A stretch of DNA of 64,000 bases from Ipomoea triloba. Taxonomy: Eukaryota > Streptophyta > Magnoliopsida > Solanales > Convolvulaceae. Positions within the stretch are counted from its first letter, which is position 1, and every line of letters starts with the position of its first letter. Made by a program: the position numbers and the translations under genes. A model generated the notes under the pieces. That model saw nothing but the letters and a program-made list of their open reading frames with translations. It did no database searches and had not been told where the DNA came from. Positions 1-10,400 of this stretch are shown in pieces. The stretch spans positions 33,288,090 to 33,352,089 of the forward strand of contig NC_044919.1 in NCBI RefSeq assembly GCF_003576645.1, given 5' to 3'.

Positions 1-2052
1 AGTTGTAAGAAAAAACCTAAATATGAAGATGTGGGTAATATGCTTATTGACCATGAAGGAAAATTGCGTGCCAAAAAGATTGATCACGATAGGGTTCGTG
101 AGATTACTAGTATGGCCATAATTTATCATGATCTTCCATATTCTTGGGTGGAGTATACTTGGGTTAGAGAGTTGCATAAGTATTTGAATCCTGATTACAA
201 GTTCCTAAGTAGAAATACAGCTGCAGCAGATGTTTACATGTTTTATGAGAGAGAGAAAGAGAAACTGAAGAATGTGTTGTCAAAAGTTCGTAGTAGAGTT
301 TGTTTGACTTCAGATCTTTGGACAGCATCCACAATTGAGGGGTATATTTGCTTGACTGCGCATTATATTGATAATGATTGGAAGTTAAACAGTAAGATAT
401 TAGCATTTTGTGCTATGCCTCCACCGCATACTGGCCGTAAGTTAGCTAAGAAGCTTCTTGGTTGTTTAAAAGATTGGGGAATTGAGAAAAAAATATTTTC
501 TATTACGTTGGATAATGCTTCAGCTAATGATAGTATGCAAAACATCTTGAAGGAACAACTTTGTTTACAAAATGATTTGTTGTGTAATGGTGAATTTTTC
601 CATGTTAGGTGTTCTGCACATATCTTAAATCTTATTGTGCAAGATGGGTTGAAAGCAATTGGTGATTCTTTTTATAAAGTTCGAGAGAGCGTGAGGTATG
701 TTAAAGCATCGGAGGGAAGAATGAAAATGTTTGAAGAATGTGTTGAAAAAGTAGGGCTTCAGCTTAAACTTGGTTTATCTATTGATGTGCCTACTAGATG
801 GAATTCTGCTTATAAAATGCTTGATTGTGCTATCAAGTATCGTCGTGCTTTTAGTAGTCTGCAATTACTTGATCCAAACTATAAGCATTGTCCTTCACAT
901 GAAGAATGTGTTAGAGTAGAAAAAATTTGTGACTTCTTAATGCCTTTCAATGAAATTACCAAATTGTTTTCTGGTTCAACTTATCCCACATCTAATTTAT
1001 ATTTTCGGCAAGTTTGGAAGACTTATCCCACATCTAATTTATATTTTCGGCAAGTTTGGAAGATTGAGTATTTGTTGAAAAATAATTTGAAGAGTGGAGA
1101 TTCGGTGATTAAAGAGATGGCTTGTAAAATGAAAATCAAGTTTGATAAATATTAAGAGATGGCTTGTAAAATGAAAATCAAGTTTGATAAATATTGGGAG
1201 CAATATAGTGTTATTCTAGCAATGGGAGCTGTTTTAGATCCAAGAATGAAGTTTAAGCTTTTGGAGTTTTGCTACAAAAAGTTGGATGAAAGCACATAGC
1301 TTTTGGAGTTTTGCTACAAAAAGTTGGATGAAAGCACATATAAACAAAAGTTGGATGTTGTGAAGAACAAGTTGTATATGCTCTTTGAAGCATATAAAGT
1401 CACATCTGTGACTGGGACGAGTAGTTCAAATGTAACTATTAGTCAATCTGAAAATGTTGCATCAATGGAAGCAAGTGATGACTTTGATGTAAGTATTTTA
1501 TCTTAATGTAAATTTTTAAGTTATTTTCTTAATTTTTATTCTAATATTTGTAAATTTCTTATTGATATATAGGATGAGTTCCTTGAATATTGTGTTTAAG
1601 ATAATGTGCAAAATGGTAAATCTGCTTTGGATGTGTATTTGGATGAGCCACAAATGGATATGAAATCATATGCTAGTTTGGATATCCTGAACTTTTGGAA
1701 GGATAATATGCATCGATTTGGTGAGTTATCTTTAATGGCATGTGATGTGTTAAGTATTCCTATTACTACAGTGGCATCAGAATCAGCTTTTAGTATAGGA
1801 GGTCGCGTGTTAAACAAGTATAGGAGTTGTTTGCTTTCTTCAAATGTTCAAGCATTGATTTGTACTCGCAATTGGTTAAGCGGTTATGAGTCAGATGATA
1901 AAGGTAATTCACTAAATTATATAGTATTTTATTTAACATTTTAATAATTTTATTTTCATAAATAATAATATGTTTTGAATTTTCTTAATTTTTGCATAGG
2001 TGATGATGGAGATGTTCCAGTTCGTGTTCCAACTGAATTTTCTGAAGCTTAG
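1..2052 (+). pseudogene. hAT family transposase (RICESLEEPER/DAYSLEEPER-like), 5'-truncated by the window and broken
   Basis: The reading frame is open from base 1, so the BED zinc finger expected at the N-terminus lies outside. The RNase H-like core is visible: SDLWTAS with the first acidic residue, TLDNASAND with the second, and the CSAHILNLIVQDGL helix. The C-terminal hAT dimerisation domain follows, with [18 protein letters not shown]. Three exons are inferred: to 1488, 1573-1903 and 2000-2052, joined by GT-AG introns in one frame. The gene is dead: in-frame stops lie at 1153-1155 (TAA), 1297-1299 (TAG) and 1597-1599 (TAA). The first two are created at junctions of exact 42-bp tandem duplications; the third looks like a point mutation. 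In an active element it would excise and reinsert the hAT transposon. Confidence 0.88.
979..1339 (+). repeat. Three exact 42-bp tandem duplications inside the hAT transposase
   Basis: Pairs lie at 979-1020/1021-1062, 1112-1153/1154-1195 and 1256-1297/1298-1339. Each is a perfect head-to-tail duplication of exactly 42 bp, so the frame is kept, but the second and third create TAA and TAG at their junctions. The first simply repeats 14 residues (TYPTSNLYFRQVWK). Confidence 0.95.
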
Positions 2053-2401
2053 TGTGTTTTGGATTGATGTGTCATGACTCATTTGTGTAATGATAAACAT
2101 TTGAATATTTATTTTGAACTGTAGTGTGTTTTGGACTTTTGGACTAATGTGTGTAATGGTTATGAACTTTGAATATTAATTTTTTAGCGTAATGTCTTTT
2201 TATCTTGCTAATATTGTCATGTGTAAGGGTTACTTAATTTCACATAAATGTTTTTTAAAAAAAAAAAAAACCGCGGGGCCCACGAACCCGCGCGGGGTGG
2301 GCTAGGGTTGGAGAACCCTGGCTCGCAACCCTAGTGGGTTGGCTCGCCACAACCCACCAAAAATTAGGCCCGCGGTGGGGCGGGCTGGCCCACTTTGACA
2401 G

Positions 2402-2746
2402 TACTAATTATTTATAACATCATAAAACTAGTACAACATGAGTTGATATTCATGATAAATATCGACAAATCTTAACGTAGAAAATAATAGCACAAAGCAA
2501 ATTTTTACATGGCTATAATATATATAGCAAGACTTGAAAATATAACTTTGAAAAAATTAAATTCAAGAAATAATAAAACACTTCAAAATTGAATATCCTT
2601 ACAAAGCTTGTGCATAGGAAAAGACTAAAGTGTAACAATTATTCAGAAGGCACTCACTAGATCACTACCGTCCAAATCCAACTCGGCACAACCATCATAT
2701 TCTCACACTTCACACGTGGCACAATCTTCACCCTTGAATTCCAACG
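2402..2746. other. Spacer and likely 3' UTR of the FLA gene
   Basis: AT-rich DNA between the hAT end and the stop codon of the minus-strand FLA gene. It probably holds the FLA 3' UTR and polyadenylation site. I see no ORF or RNA gene here. Confidence 0.5.
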
Positions 2747-3487
2747 TTACAACATGAAAACAATCGAAGCAACCCCAATAACCACCGCCGCCACCATGCC
2801 ATGCACGTCCACAACCCCAACCGCGCCGGAACTGCTCGTCGGCGAAGCGTCTTCGCCGGAGACGGGACTGTCCGCGGCCTTCGCCTTCTTCTTCGCCTTC
2901 CCCGGCGCGGGAGCCGCCGCGGGAGCCGGCGGGCCAAACAGGCTAATAGGAAGAAGCACCTTGTCCACCTGATAAACCGCCAGCTGTCCGTCCGTGTAAA
3001 CCGTGTTTGCCACCGTGGAATCCACCACGCCAGTGCTGACGTTAACCTGATTCCCCGCTGTCGTCACGTTCAGCGGAAACGACCCCGCGCTATCCCCGGC
3101 CTGCGTCTTCAACGGATTACTCGCCGTTTGGAACTGCGACATTGAAAAGAACGATGAAAGAACATGAAATTGAACCAATTCCACTTTCTCCTGATCGGTC
3201 AGGGAATTAAGAGTGCCGGCTTTTAGGCCGGAAAACGCATTATCCGTCGGGGCGAAAACCGTCAATCCCTGGTTAGAATTATTGAGCTGATTGTTGATCT
3301 GATCAGAAACCTGAGTGATCTTAAGGAGCCGCATGAATGTCGTGAACTGGCCGGCTTTTTCGAGGATTTTTGTAATGTTGGTCGGACCAGAAGGCGCCGG
3401 TCCGGCGGCTTGTGCTTCAGCTAACCTTATAGAACAACATTGGAGAACAATAACTAGGAAGAGGAGAACAAGGAAATGATGCTTCAT
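2747..3487 (-). CDS. Fasciclin-like arabinogalactan protein (FLA11/FLA12 type)
   Basis: An intronless 246-aa protein. The order is a signal peptide (about 1-26, ending AEAQA), a short AGP motif (GPAPSGP), one fasciclin domain (about 36-180), a second Pro/Ala AGP stretch (PPAPAAAPAPGKAKKK) and a hydrophobic C-terminal tail after SSSGAVG that fits a GPI-anchor signal. The H1 box reads LTVFAPTDNAFS and the H2 box YTDGQLAVYQVDKVLLP. N-glycosylation sequons include NIT, NVT and NVS. One fasciclin domain flanked by two AGP regions is the group A FLA layout, which contains Arabidopsis FLA11 and FLA12, tied to secondary walls of stems. It should act at the plasma membrane and cell wall. Assignment to the FLA11/12 branch is by sequence resemblance only. 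Confidence 0.93.
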   Translation of the reverse strand: MKHHFLVLLFLVIVLQCCSIRLAEAQAAGPAPSGPTNITKILEKAGQFTTFMRLLKITQVSDQINNQLNNSNQGLTVFAPTDNAFSGLKAGTLNSLTDQEKVELVQFHVLSSFFSMSQFQTASNPLKTQAGDSAGSFPLNVTTAGNQVNVSTGVVDSTVANTVYTDGQLAVYQVDKVLLPISLFGPPAPAAAPAPGKAKKKAKAADSPVSGEDASPTSSSGAVGVVDVHGMVAAVVIGVASIVFML

Positions 3488-3613
3488 TGTTTTTTGTTTT
3501 AAAAAAAATTGTTGAAGAAAATGTGAGCTAGAGAATAGATGAATGTGTAGGGTAAGGGTGGAGAAGATGGAGAGGAAAAGGAATGAATTGAAGAAGATGG
3601 GAGATGGGAGAGG

Positions 3614-3622
3614 GTTTATATG
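3614..3622 (-). promoter_or_regulatory. TATA box of the FLA gene
   Basis: Read on the minus strand the sequence is CCATATAAACC, about 130 bases upstream of the FLA start codon, a normal distance for a gene with a ~100-nt leader. The leader between is purine-rich on the plus strand, so pyrimidine-rich in the transcript. Confidence 0.6.
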
Positions 3623-4334
3623 GAGAATTGAAGAGGGAAGGTGATATACGTTAGGTGGTGAGGAAGTGCTCTATTGGTTGGCAAAGACATCTTTTTTTCT
3701 TATCAATCAAGTTTGATGAGGGGTCACAATTCTAGTTTCAACTATTGCAATTTTGCTTCTTACTCTTTCTTTTTCCTTCTTTTCATTTACCTTCCATATC
3801 TAGTAAATAACACACACTAAGTACATATACCAAATCAAATTATATAAATTTTTTTTTTCCGACACTTAACTAGATTAGATTCGACAGATCTTTTGACTTT
3901 ATAGTTGCATTAGTAATATCCTTACTAGCTAACTCTCTTGACTTTATAGTTGTATTAGTAATGTACTTACTAGCTAAATGTATGACGATCTCATTCTATT
4001 AGGTTGATTATATTTGAAGGATTTCCTAAATAAGTATTATATTTTTGTAAAATAAAAAAAAAACATTATGCATCTCGTATAAGGCTCTCACACACAAGTT
4101 TTTGAGTTCATATGCACAATTCATCTATCTATATTTTGTATCCATTAGCTACTTGTAATTTGGTTAATTAGTTATTATATATTCATCTTTTTAGGTGGTG
4201 AGGGAAAGCCATAACCACTACTCGAGAGTGTGTACCGAGTAAACGCCACATTGTAACTCTAGCCAGCAAAAGGATACAAAGAGATAAACAAGCCTAGGTT
4301 GTAGCTGATTAGTTCTGATAGTATATATACTCCA
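3623..4334. other. FLA upstream region and AT-rich spacer
   Basis: No gene is visible. Around 3880-3975 a short tract (ttgactttatagttg...attagtaat) occurs twice. At 4195-4300 a stretch (ctcgagagtgtgtaccgagtaaa...) resembles parts of the SINE-like repeats near 18975 and 27685. Confidence 0.4.
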
Positions 4335-4741
4335 GTACCGGTCGGAGTCCGTATGATCGGGAGGTCGGCGACTTTGCCCGACCGGTTTGCCGTCAGGCCC
4401 TCACAGACCGAACGGTGCCTTCGCTCGGTTAGCAGGGGTCATGTCGAGGCCCGCCACGTGCTCCATCCCGCTTGGGTCAGGAGTGAGGCGGACGCATGCA
4501 CGCCACGTTCCCGTCATGCCGGAGTCCCGGCGATCGTGCCTTTCCCCTCTTATAAATACGGCATTTATGAGGAGAGAGAGGATCTTTGGGGCCAATTCTA
4601 GACTAAGTCTTGAAGTGAGTTCGGACAATAGGAAAGCCCACTGCCGACCCGAGCCCTTTATTCATATTGTAAACCGGGCTTGGATCTTTCGAGTAATAAC
4701 AGATCGTATTTCCCGTTTTAGCTTCGCGTTCCGTATTTAAC
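4335..4741. mobile_element. GC-rich LTR-like block, probably a solo LTR or LTR fragment
   Basis: This ~400-bp block is far richer in GC than its surroundings. It contains a TATA-like CTTATAAATAC near 4549 followed by a plausible transcribed leader, and it ends in GTATTTAACA, the CA end expected of an LTR. No primer-binding site, polypurine tract or protein domain lies next to it and I could not find a matching target duplication, so the borders are uncertain. Short ORFs of 82 and 117 codons across it look accidental. Confidence 0.42.
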
Positions 4742-5626
4742 ACTATCAAGTTCAAACGAAGAAGATTAATAAGACACTCTCATTGTTGAGAAATAAATTA
4801 AAAGAGATCTCAAATACCTAATATTCCCTCCAAATATATATACTTGTATATCGTTTTGCATCATATTGATGTGATATTGTTATAGAGTATTTTTTATAAC
4901 ACTTATATTTATAATGAGTAACAATGGTCGAAATTCCGTTTATAATACATAGGATATTAAGCATACCCAGTGAGTTAAAGTGGATAAAAGTTTCATTCAA
5001 GAGCTCTAGTTATATATACATATGTTACGATGAATATAGGTAGTTTGCTTGGAAATGGGGCATGTAAAAACGTAAAAGATGTCAAACTTTAATTTCCTCC
5101 AAGTGGGGATATCGATCTGCAGACAAAGTTGTATATGATTGCTTTGATTTCACTTGTGTCACATTTCTGGATCGGAGCTATCATTGCTTTTTGCCACAAA
5201 CTTGAGAATGAAGCTTTTAATTAGTATTTGGAGAGGGTGTTTATATTATAGCCTAACAAATTGAGCCCCCACCCCCAATTAGCAACAATTTAATAAAAAT
5301 ATGATAACTAGGCTTCCCGTGAAAACGTGTCACCTAATCTCATCTATCTATATCTAAAATATAATCAAGAGATGAAAATTAAGGAACACATGCAATGATA
5401 TTTCGTATGTATTGGGAGACACTTGACAAGTTGACCGTGCATTTGGAAAAAGCTTTCAAATGAACGCTTAGTTATCCACGAATGCGTTGTCAAACGTTTT
5501 CGAATACAGAATCGTAATTACAAAAATGTCACTACATTTTTTTCTTAATTTTCAGCGCTTGATCATCTTAAATGGATGGATGACATTAGCCCACATGTTT
5601 TCATGGGAAGTCTAATTCTCACAAAA

Positions 5627-5667
<41 letters not shown>

Positions 5668-6603
5668 GATACATCTCTGAGGTTACCATACATTTAAGCT
5701 TGATGTGAATGGCTTAACCAACATAACAATAAGTCAGCTAGTTAGTACGAGTATAAGATAGCAATTTTAATGAAACTTATTTATTTGTAATAAAAAATGA
5801 CAATAAAATTTTGATAATAGTATATCTTTCATTGAATCATTAACGTCATGTGGCGGACGTAATAAAAATTTTCCTTTTTAGGGAATGGTTCAACACTCTC
5901 AATTAACTAGATTTATGGAGATAGGAAAACCGTGTAAATATCCATCACAATTCACTCCCATTTTTTAAAATTATCTTCAATATTTTATAATTTTAATTAA
6001 ATATTTTATCACTAATTACCTAAAAATAATAACAAAACAACATACAACTATTCTTCAATTTATAAAAATGCATAATTTTTTAAATATCAATAGACTTTCA
6101 AATACTCTTTAATAATTTAAATATAATTCAATTTTTAAAAACTCATCAAACACCTACGAGCTTTACCATTTTTAGGTTTTAGACTCTTTAAAAATGGATA
6201 GATAGATTCCTCTTTACCATTTTTAGTCACTGGTGTTTCCATTTTGATGATTCGAGCAGTTTGAAATTTTTATACACATTTGAGCACTATCTGCCGTGGT
6301 GTCATCAACTAAAAATATTTTATCCTTACGAATAGAATTTAGAGCAAATATTTAAAAGATGAACGCAATTATCATCTCTAAATACCACAATTTAAAATAA
6401 AAAAAAAAAAAAAGTACTAAATGATATACAATCAACTAATGCTATCAATTAATCAAATTTACTAACACAATCAGCTAACAACTATTTATCAAACACTCTC
6501 TAAAAGTTCATTTTTGATGTACTATAGGTTCATTACTAAAAATGGACATGCAATACACTAAAAACTAATTTTAAAAAAATAAATCTGTAATACACTCACT
6601 ATT
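4742..6603. other. AT-rich intergenic DNA
   Basis: No convincing coding region or RNA gene. It holds an (AAT)n microsatellite at 5627-5667 and several A/T homopolymer runs. Confidence 0.5.
5627..5667. repeat. (AAT)n microsatellite
   Basis: About 13 uninterrupted AAT units. Confidence 0.95.
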
Positions 6604-6795
6604 GCAAAAATCTCACGCCTAGGTCGCCTCTAGACCGAGGCGAATTACTCCCTAGGCGTCCACCTAGGTGGCCGGCCGCCTAGCGCCTAACTCAGTCAAC
6701 TGGACCGAGTTGACGGCCAACTTAGCCGAATTTGACCGACTTAACTAGCCCAACTCGACAGAGTTAACCGAATTAACTCGAGCGAGTCAGCCTTG

Positions 6796-6844
<49 letters not shown>

Positions 6845-6968
6845 GACATACACCCACACACATGCATTATTTTATTTTTATTTTTATAGGTCGCCACCTA
6901 GGTGTACCACCTAGACCGCTTAGGCGCTAGTCTATCCCCGACTAGCGCCTAGCGACTACTGCATCCAT
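6604..6968. mobile_element. Foldback/MITE-like element with CCTAGGCG-rich ends
   Basis: The left part (6615-6695) repeats CCTAGGCG, GCCTAGCGCC and related words. The right part (6888-6960) carries their inverse forms (GGCGCTAG, GCGCCTAGCG). Both arms start near a TGCA(A/G) word at the outside, and a (TA)n run (6799-6838) sits in the middle. This is the design of a nonautonomous DNA element with imperfect terminal inverted repeats. I could not settle the exact ends or target duplication. Confidence 0.5.
6799..6838. repeat. (TA)n microsatellite
   Basis: About 20 TA units in the centre of the foldback element. Confidence 0.95.
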
Positions 6969-7498
6969 GAACACACTAAAAATGAAGATATATGCCAATA
7001 GTCCACATTGCATGATATAATAATTGCTTTTTGGGGCCATAAAAGCATTATTATCCTAAACCAACGGATCTAAATGTGCTTTCTCAATGGTTGAAATGAT
7101 GCAATCCACACTAATTACTAATATTCCACATGATGCATAATTGCATATAACCAAACTGGCCCTATTCAGTTGTTATTACGTCCATTTATGTATTAATCAT
7201 AATAATTAAATATGAACTAAATACCATCTATTGATTTCTTAAGATGCAGAGTATGAGCTGGCATCAAAGTTAGATACAATTGCTGAATTAAACATACAAA
7301 TCTTAGAATCCAAGATGAGATCGAGTATGACAAAGGGCAAGAAAGTAAATCCATGCAGGAACCCTCCCTACTGACTATATATTTCTACAACATATAAACT
7401 GGAGAGCAATATACATAAACCTGGATTTTGCTTGGGGAATACTGGAAGAGCAGTACTGGCATCTTACCAACAAAATGAAAATTCGATGCCGCTTGTAT

Positions 7499-10400
7499 CT
7501 AACCAACTTTTTCTGCATCTGCTAACGCCACCTCGGCTTTTATCTTTTCAGGGACATAATCTGGCATAAATAGCAATCAAAGATGCGTGAAATCAGGAAT
7601 CGTAAAGAAAACTGAAGTTAACGTGGCTGTTGAATCCTCAAATCTAGAAAAAAACGGTTAGTGATACCTGAGAGAAAGTCGAATCTCTGCCTTTTGGAAA
7701 CAACAGATGCTGAAATCAGAAATGAAAGCATTAGCGCATCTCAGCAAAATTGGTATAATGTACAGTGATGCTCTATACTTCTATATATAAACATGTATTT
7801 CAAAAAACGATATCTCGGAGAATTGAAACTGTATTGAAGAAGCAGCTATTACAGAAAACTTGATGAGTTATTAGGTGAGTTGCCAGAAATTAACACTGTT
7901 CTTTAGTGATGTAGCCTAAGCTCATGTGAAATAATACTATGTCCACAAGAAAACAGCACTGTGACGGAAAGTCCGTCGAGAATTTCCATTTCCAATTCTG
8001 TATTTTGAAATGTATAGAATTCAAAAAGTCTTCAAAAAAGTAATGCTTGTCTATGGAGACACTAATTCAAGAGTCTAAGTCTATTCAAGTCACTTAATAC
8101 TGAAAAGGTTGTTTCACAAAATGATATGTGAGCTTTCTTCAACTTCACACTCAAAATTTGCTGCATTTTCTGCAAACATGAGCAATGTACAGCAACGGAT
8201 TTATTCTCTGATGAACAAACAAATCTCAAACTGCTTTTAAGTTTAAATATAGAAGATCCTGAGAACTATATATATGACACAGCAGTTGAGTATAACATAA
8301 TGAAATCATTAAGGTTTTTCAAGTCACAAAAAATAAAAAAGCAGATGCTTGACAGATTGATACATGGACCAGACTATGATCCCTCTGCTTTCGAGTTTTA
8401 GAGTAACATTCATCACATACAACTAGAAATTTAAAAGCTTCATGCCAATACCAACTCTATAGCCAATAGGGATGACATGATAGGATCTATAGGAACAGCC
8501 AAGCAGACAAGTATTGCTATAGATAACAGCGTCACCCTGAATCTGGGTCCACAAGCACACAATAGATTGCAAGCATGCACTACAAAGTAATAAATGAATA
8601 GGAAATGAGTGGTCTCACAGAAAATGTTCTATTTCCTAGTAAATTTATGAGCTATACAGAACTTACAGAGATGGTTATATCCAACATGAGATTTACGATC
8701 CAGAAAAGCACAAGCATAAGCCTCCTTGCAGAATAGCTCAAGAAACTTTTCCTACATCCAGCAAAAGAAGCCCATAAGAACAATGCATAGCAACGTGCAA
8801 AGAAAATCAAATGAAGTTGCAGCTAAAAATAAAACTTCAAAAGTTCAAATATAAACTTATTTTGTAACTCAATCCAGCAAAAGAACTATTCATCTCATTT
8901 CAATCACTGTGCTATTTGATATAATTATCCTGCCTTGTGTCTATAAAAGTCTAATCTAAATCAAGAAAAGAACAAAGTCTCAAAATGAAACTAATTCTAA
9001 AAAACCCCTGAGCTCACATACATACATCCTACTGTGTCTCACATCCCACCTCAAATCCCATGCCGCTGGTTGAGACTTGAGAGCTTATTGGCCCTTGAAG
9101 CTCTCCCAAGAGCCAGGAACTTCAAATGACCTTACCTTGCAATTTAACTGGAACAGTGTTGCCAAACACATGGTTTTATAAATCTCACAATCAGCTCTAC
9201 ACTGAGGCAGTATCCAACTCAAGTGCAAAACAGATCATTTTCATTTCCTTCAGTTAACCACAAAATTCCTAATAATTTTTGGTGCATTCTCAATTATCTG
9301 AGAACTACATGGTTATCTTGCTTGCTCTGGGACATATATCCACACTGAAAAGATTAGTTGTTCACAGAATGAAACTAAACCCTTTATCCACTTGTTACCT
9401 CAGCAGTGAACTAAAAGTATCCCATAATCAATTCACATGCTTTAGAAGTATAATTTTACTCAAAAGTCTTATGGTTTCATAAGACTTAAAGACATTATCA
9501 ACTTTGGCTGGGAAAAGCATAAGAACAAATGAACAATTTCAGAGAACACAACATGAAACTGCATTATATCATGAAATCGATCTTGATTTTAAAGTCATTG
9601 TTGCCCTGCCAGAAGAACAAGAACGACGCAGAGGTCACAGCCAACATTCTTGATTTAAAAGACCAGACTTTTAAAAGTTCACCTACCAACTAATGATATA
9701 ATCAAAACCAATAAGCATCATTAAGAGTCATAAAATACTAAACATTTCATAGCCGAGCACAGGGCTGCTGGATTGAAGGCTTGCTAATCTTCTTTCTGTT
9801 GTCACTCTTCTTTCTATTGTTGATTGCAAGCTCGCAAGTTGCAGGGCTGAACGCGGGCTAACTGATCTTCTTCCTAATATTCTTTTTTACCCATTATTAG
9901 GGTTTAGAAATTATGGGTCAACTTTTATTGGATTAAAAATAAATTGGGCCTACGACTTATAGCCCAAAAGTTCCCAAAAGAAGGCCTACGAAAGCCTCAA
10001 GGGTGCAAGTTAGGGCATGCAATGCACCCTTGTGCCCCTTGTTCTCACCTCAGGCTGAAGCACACCTCAGCAACACCTAGAAGTATAACAAGTACTCTAA
10101 TGGAAGGTTTTAAAAGGCTAGTTTGGGTATCAGGGCGTTTCTATTAGAAAGTTTGGGCTTAAGCCTCATGGCACTTCGAGGTTTAAGCTTCAAAATAGAC
10201 CCCAAAAAAGATCAATAAAAACTTTTAAAAGTTCACCTACCAAGTACCAACTAATGATATAATCAAAACCAATATGCATCATTAAAAGTCATAAAATATT
10301 AAAATACTAAACATTTCATGGCAGAGCACAAGGTTGCTGGATCGAAGGCTTGCTAATCTTCTTTCTATTGTTGATCACATGCTCGCAAGTCGCAGGGCAG

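Larger units (their letters stand above)
1..2401 (+). mobile_element. hAT (Ac-like) DNA transposon, right-hand part
   Basis: The element enters from outside the left edge. It contains a decayed transposase (1-2052), then an AT-rich stretch, then a GC-rich subterminal block (about 2270-2401) with repeated GGGCC, CCCGC and GGGTTGG words. The block ends in TTTGACAG, so the outer end reads CTGTCAAA inward, a plausible hAT terminus. The next eight bases, TACTAATT, would be the target duplication, but its partner lies outside the window. The transposase match is seen directly; the exact right end is inferred. Confidence 0.72.

Noticed and set aside
2728..3145. Overlapping Arg- and Ala-rich ORFs around the 3' part of the FLA gene
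   Set aside because: Shadows of the GC-rich Pro/Ala-coding AGP region in other frames.
4353..4740. Overlapping 75-117 codon ORFs in the GC-rich block
   Set aside because: Overlapping frames on both strands with no recognisable domain; the block looks like a retrotransposon LTR and high GC makes chance ORFs more likely.
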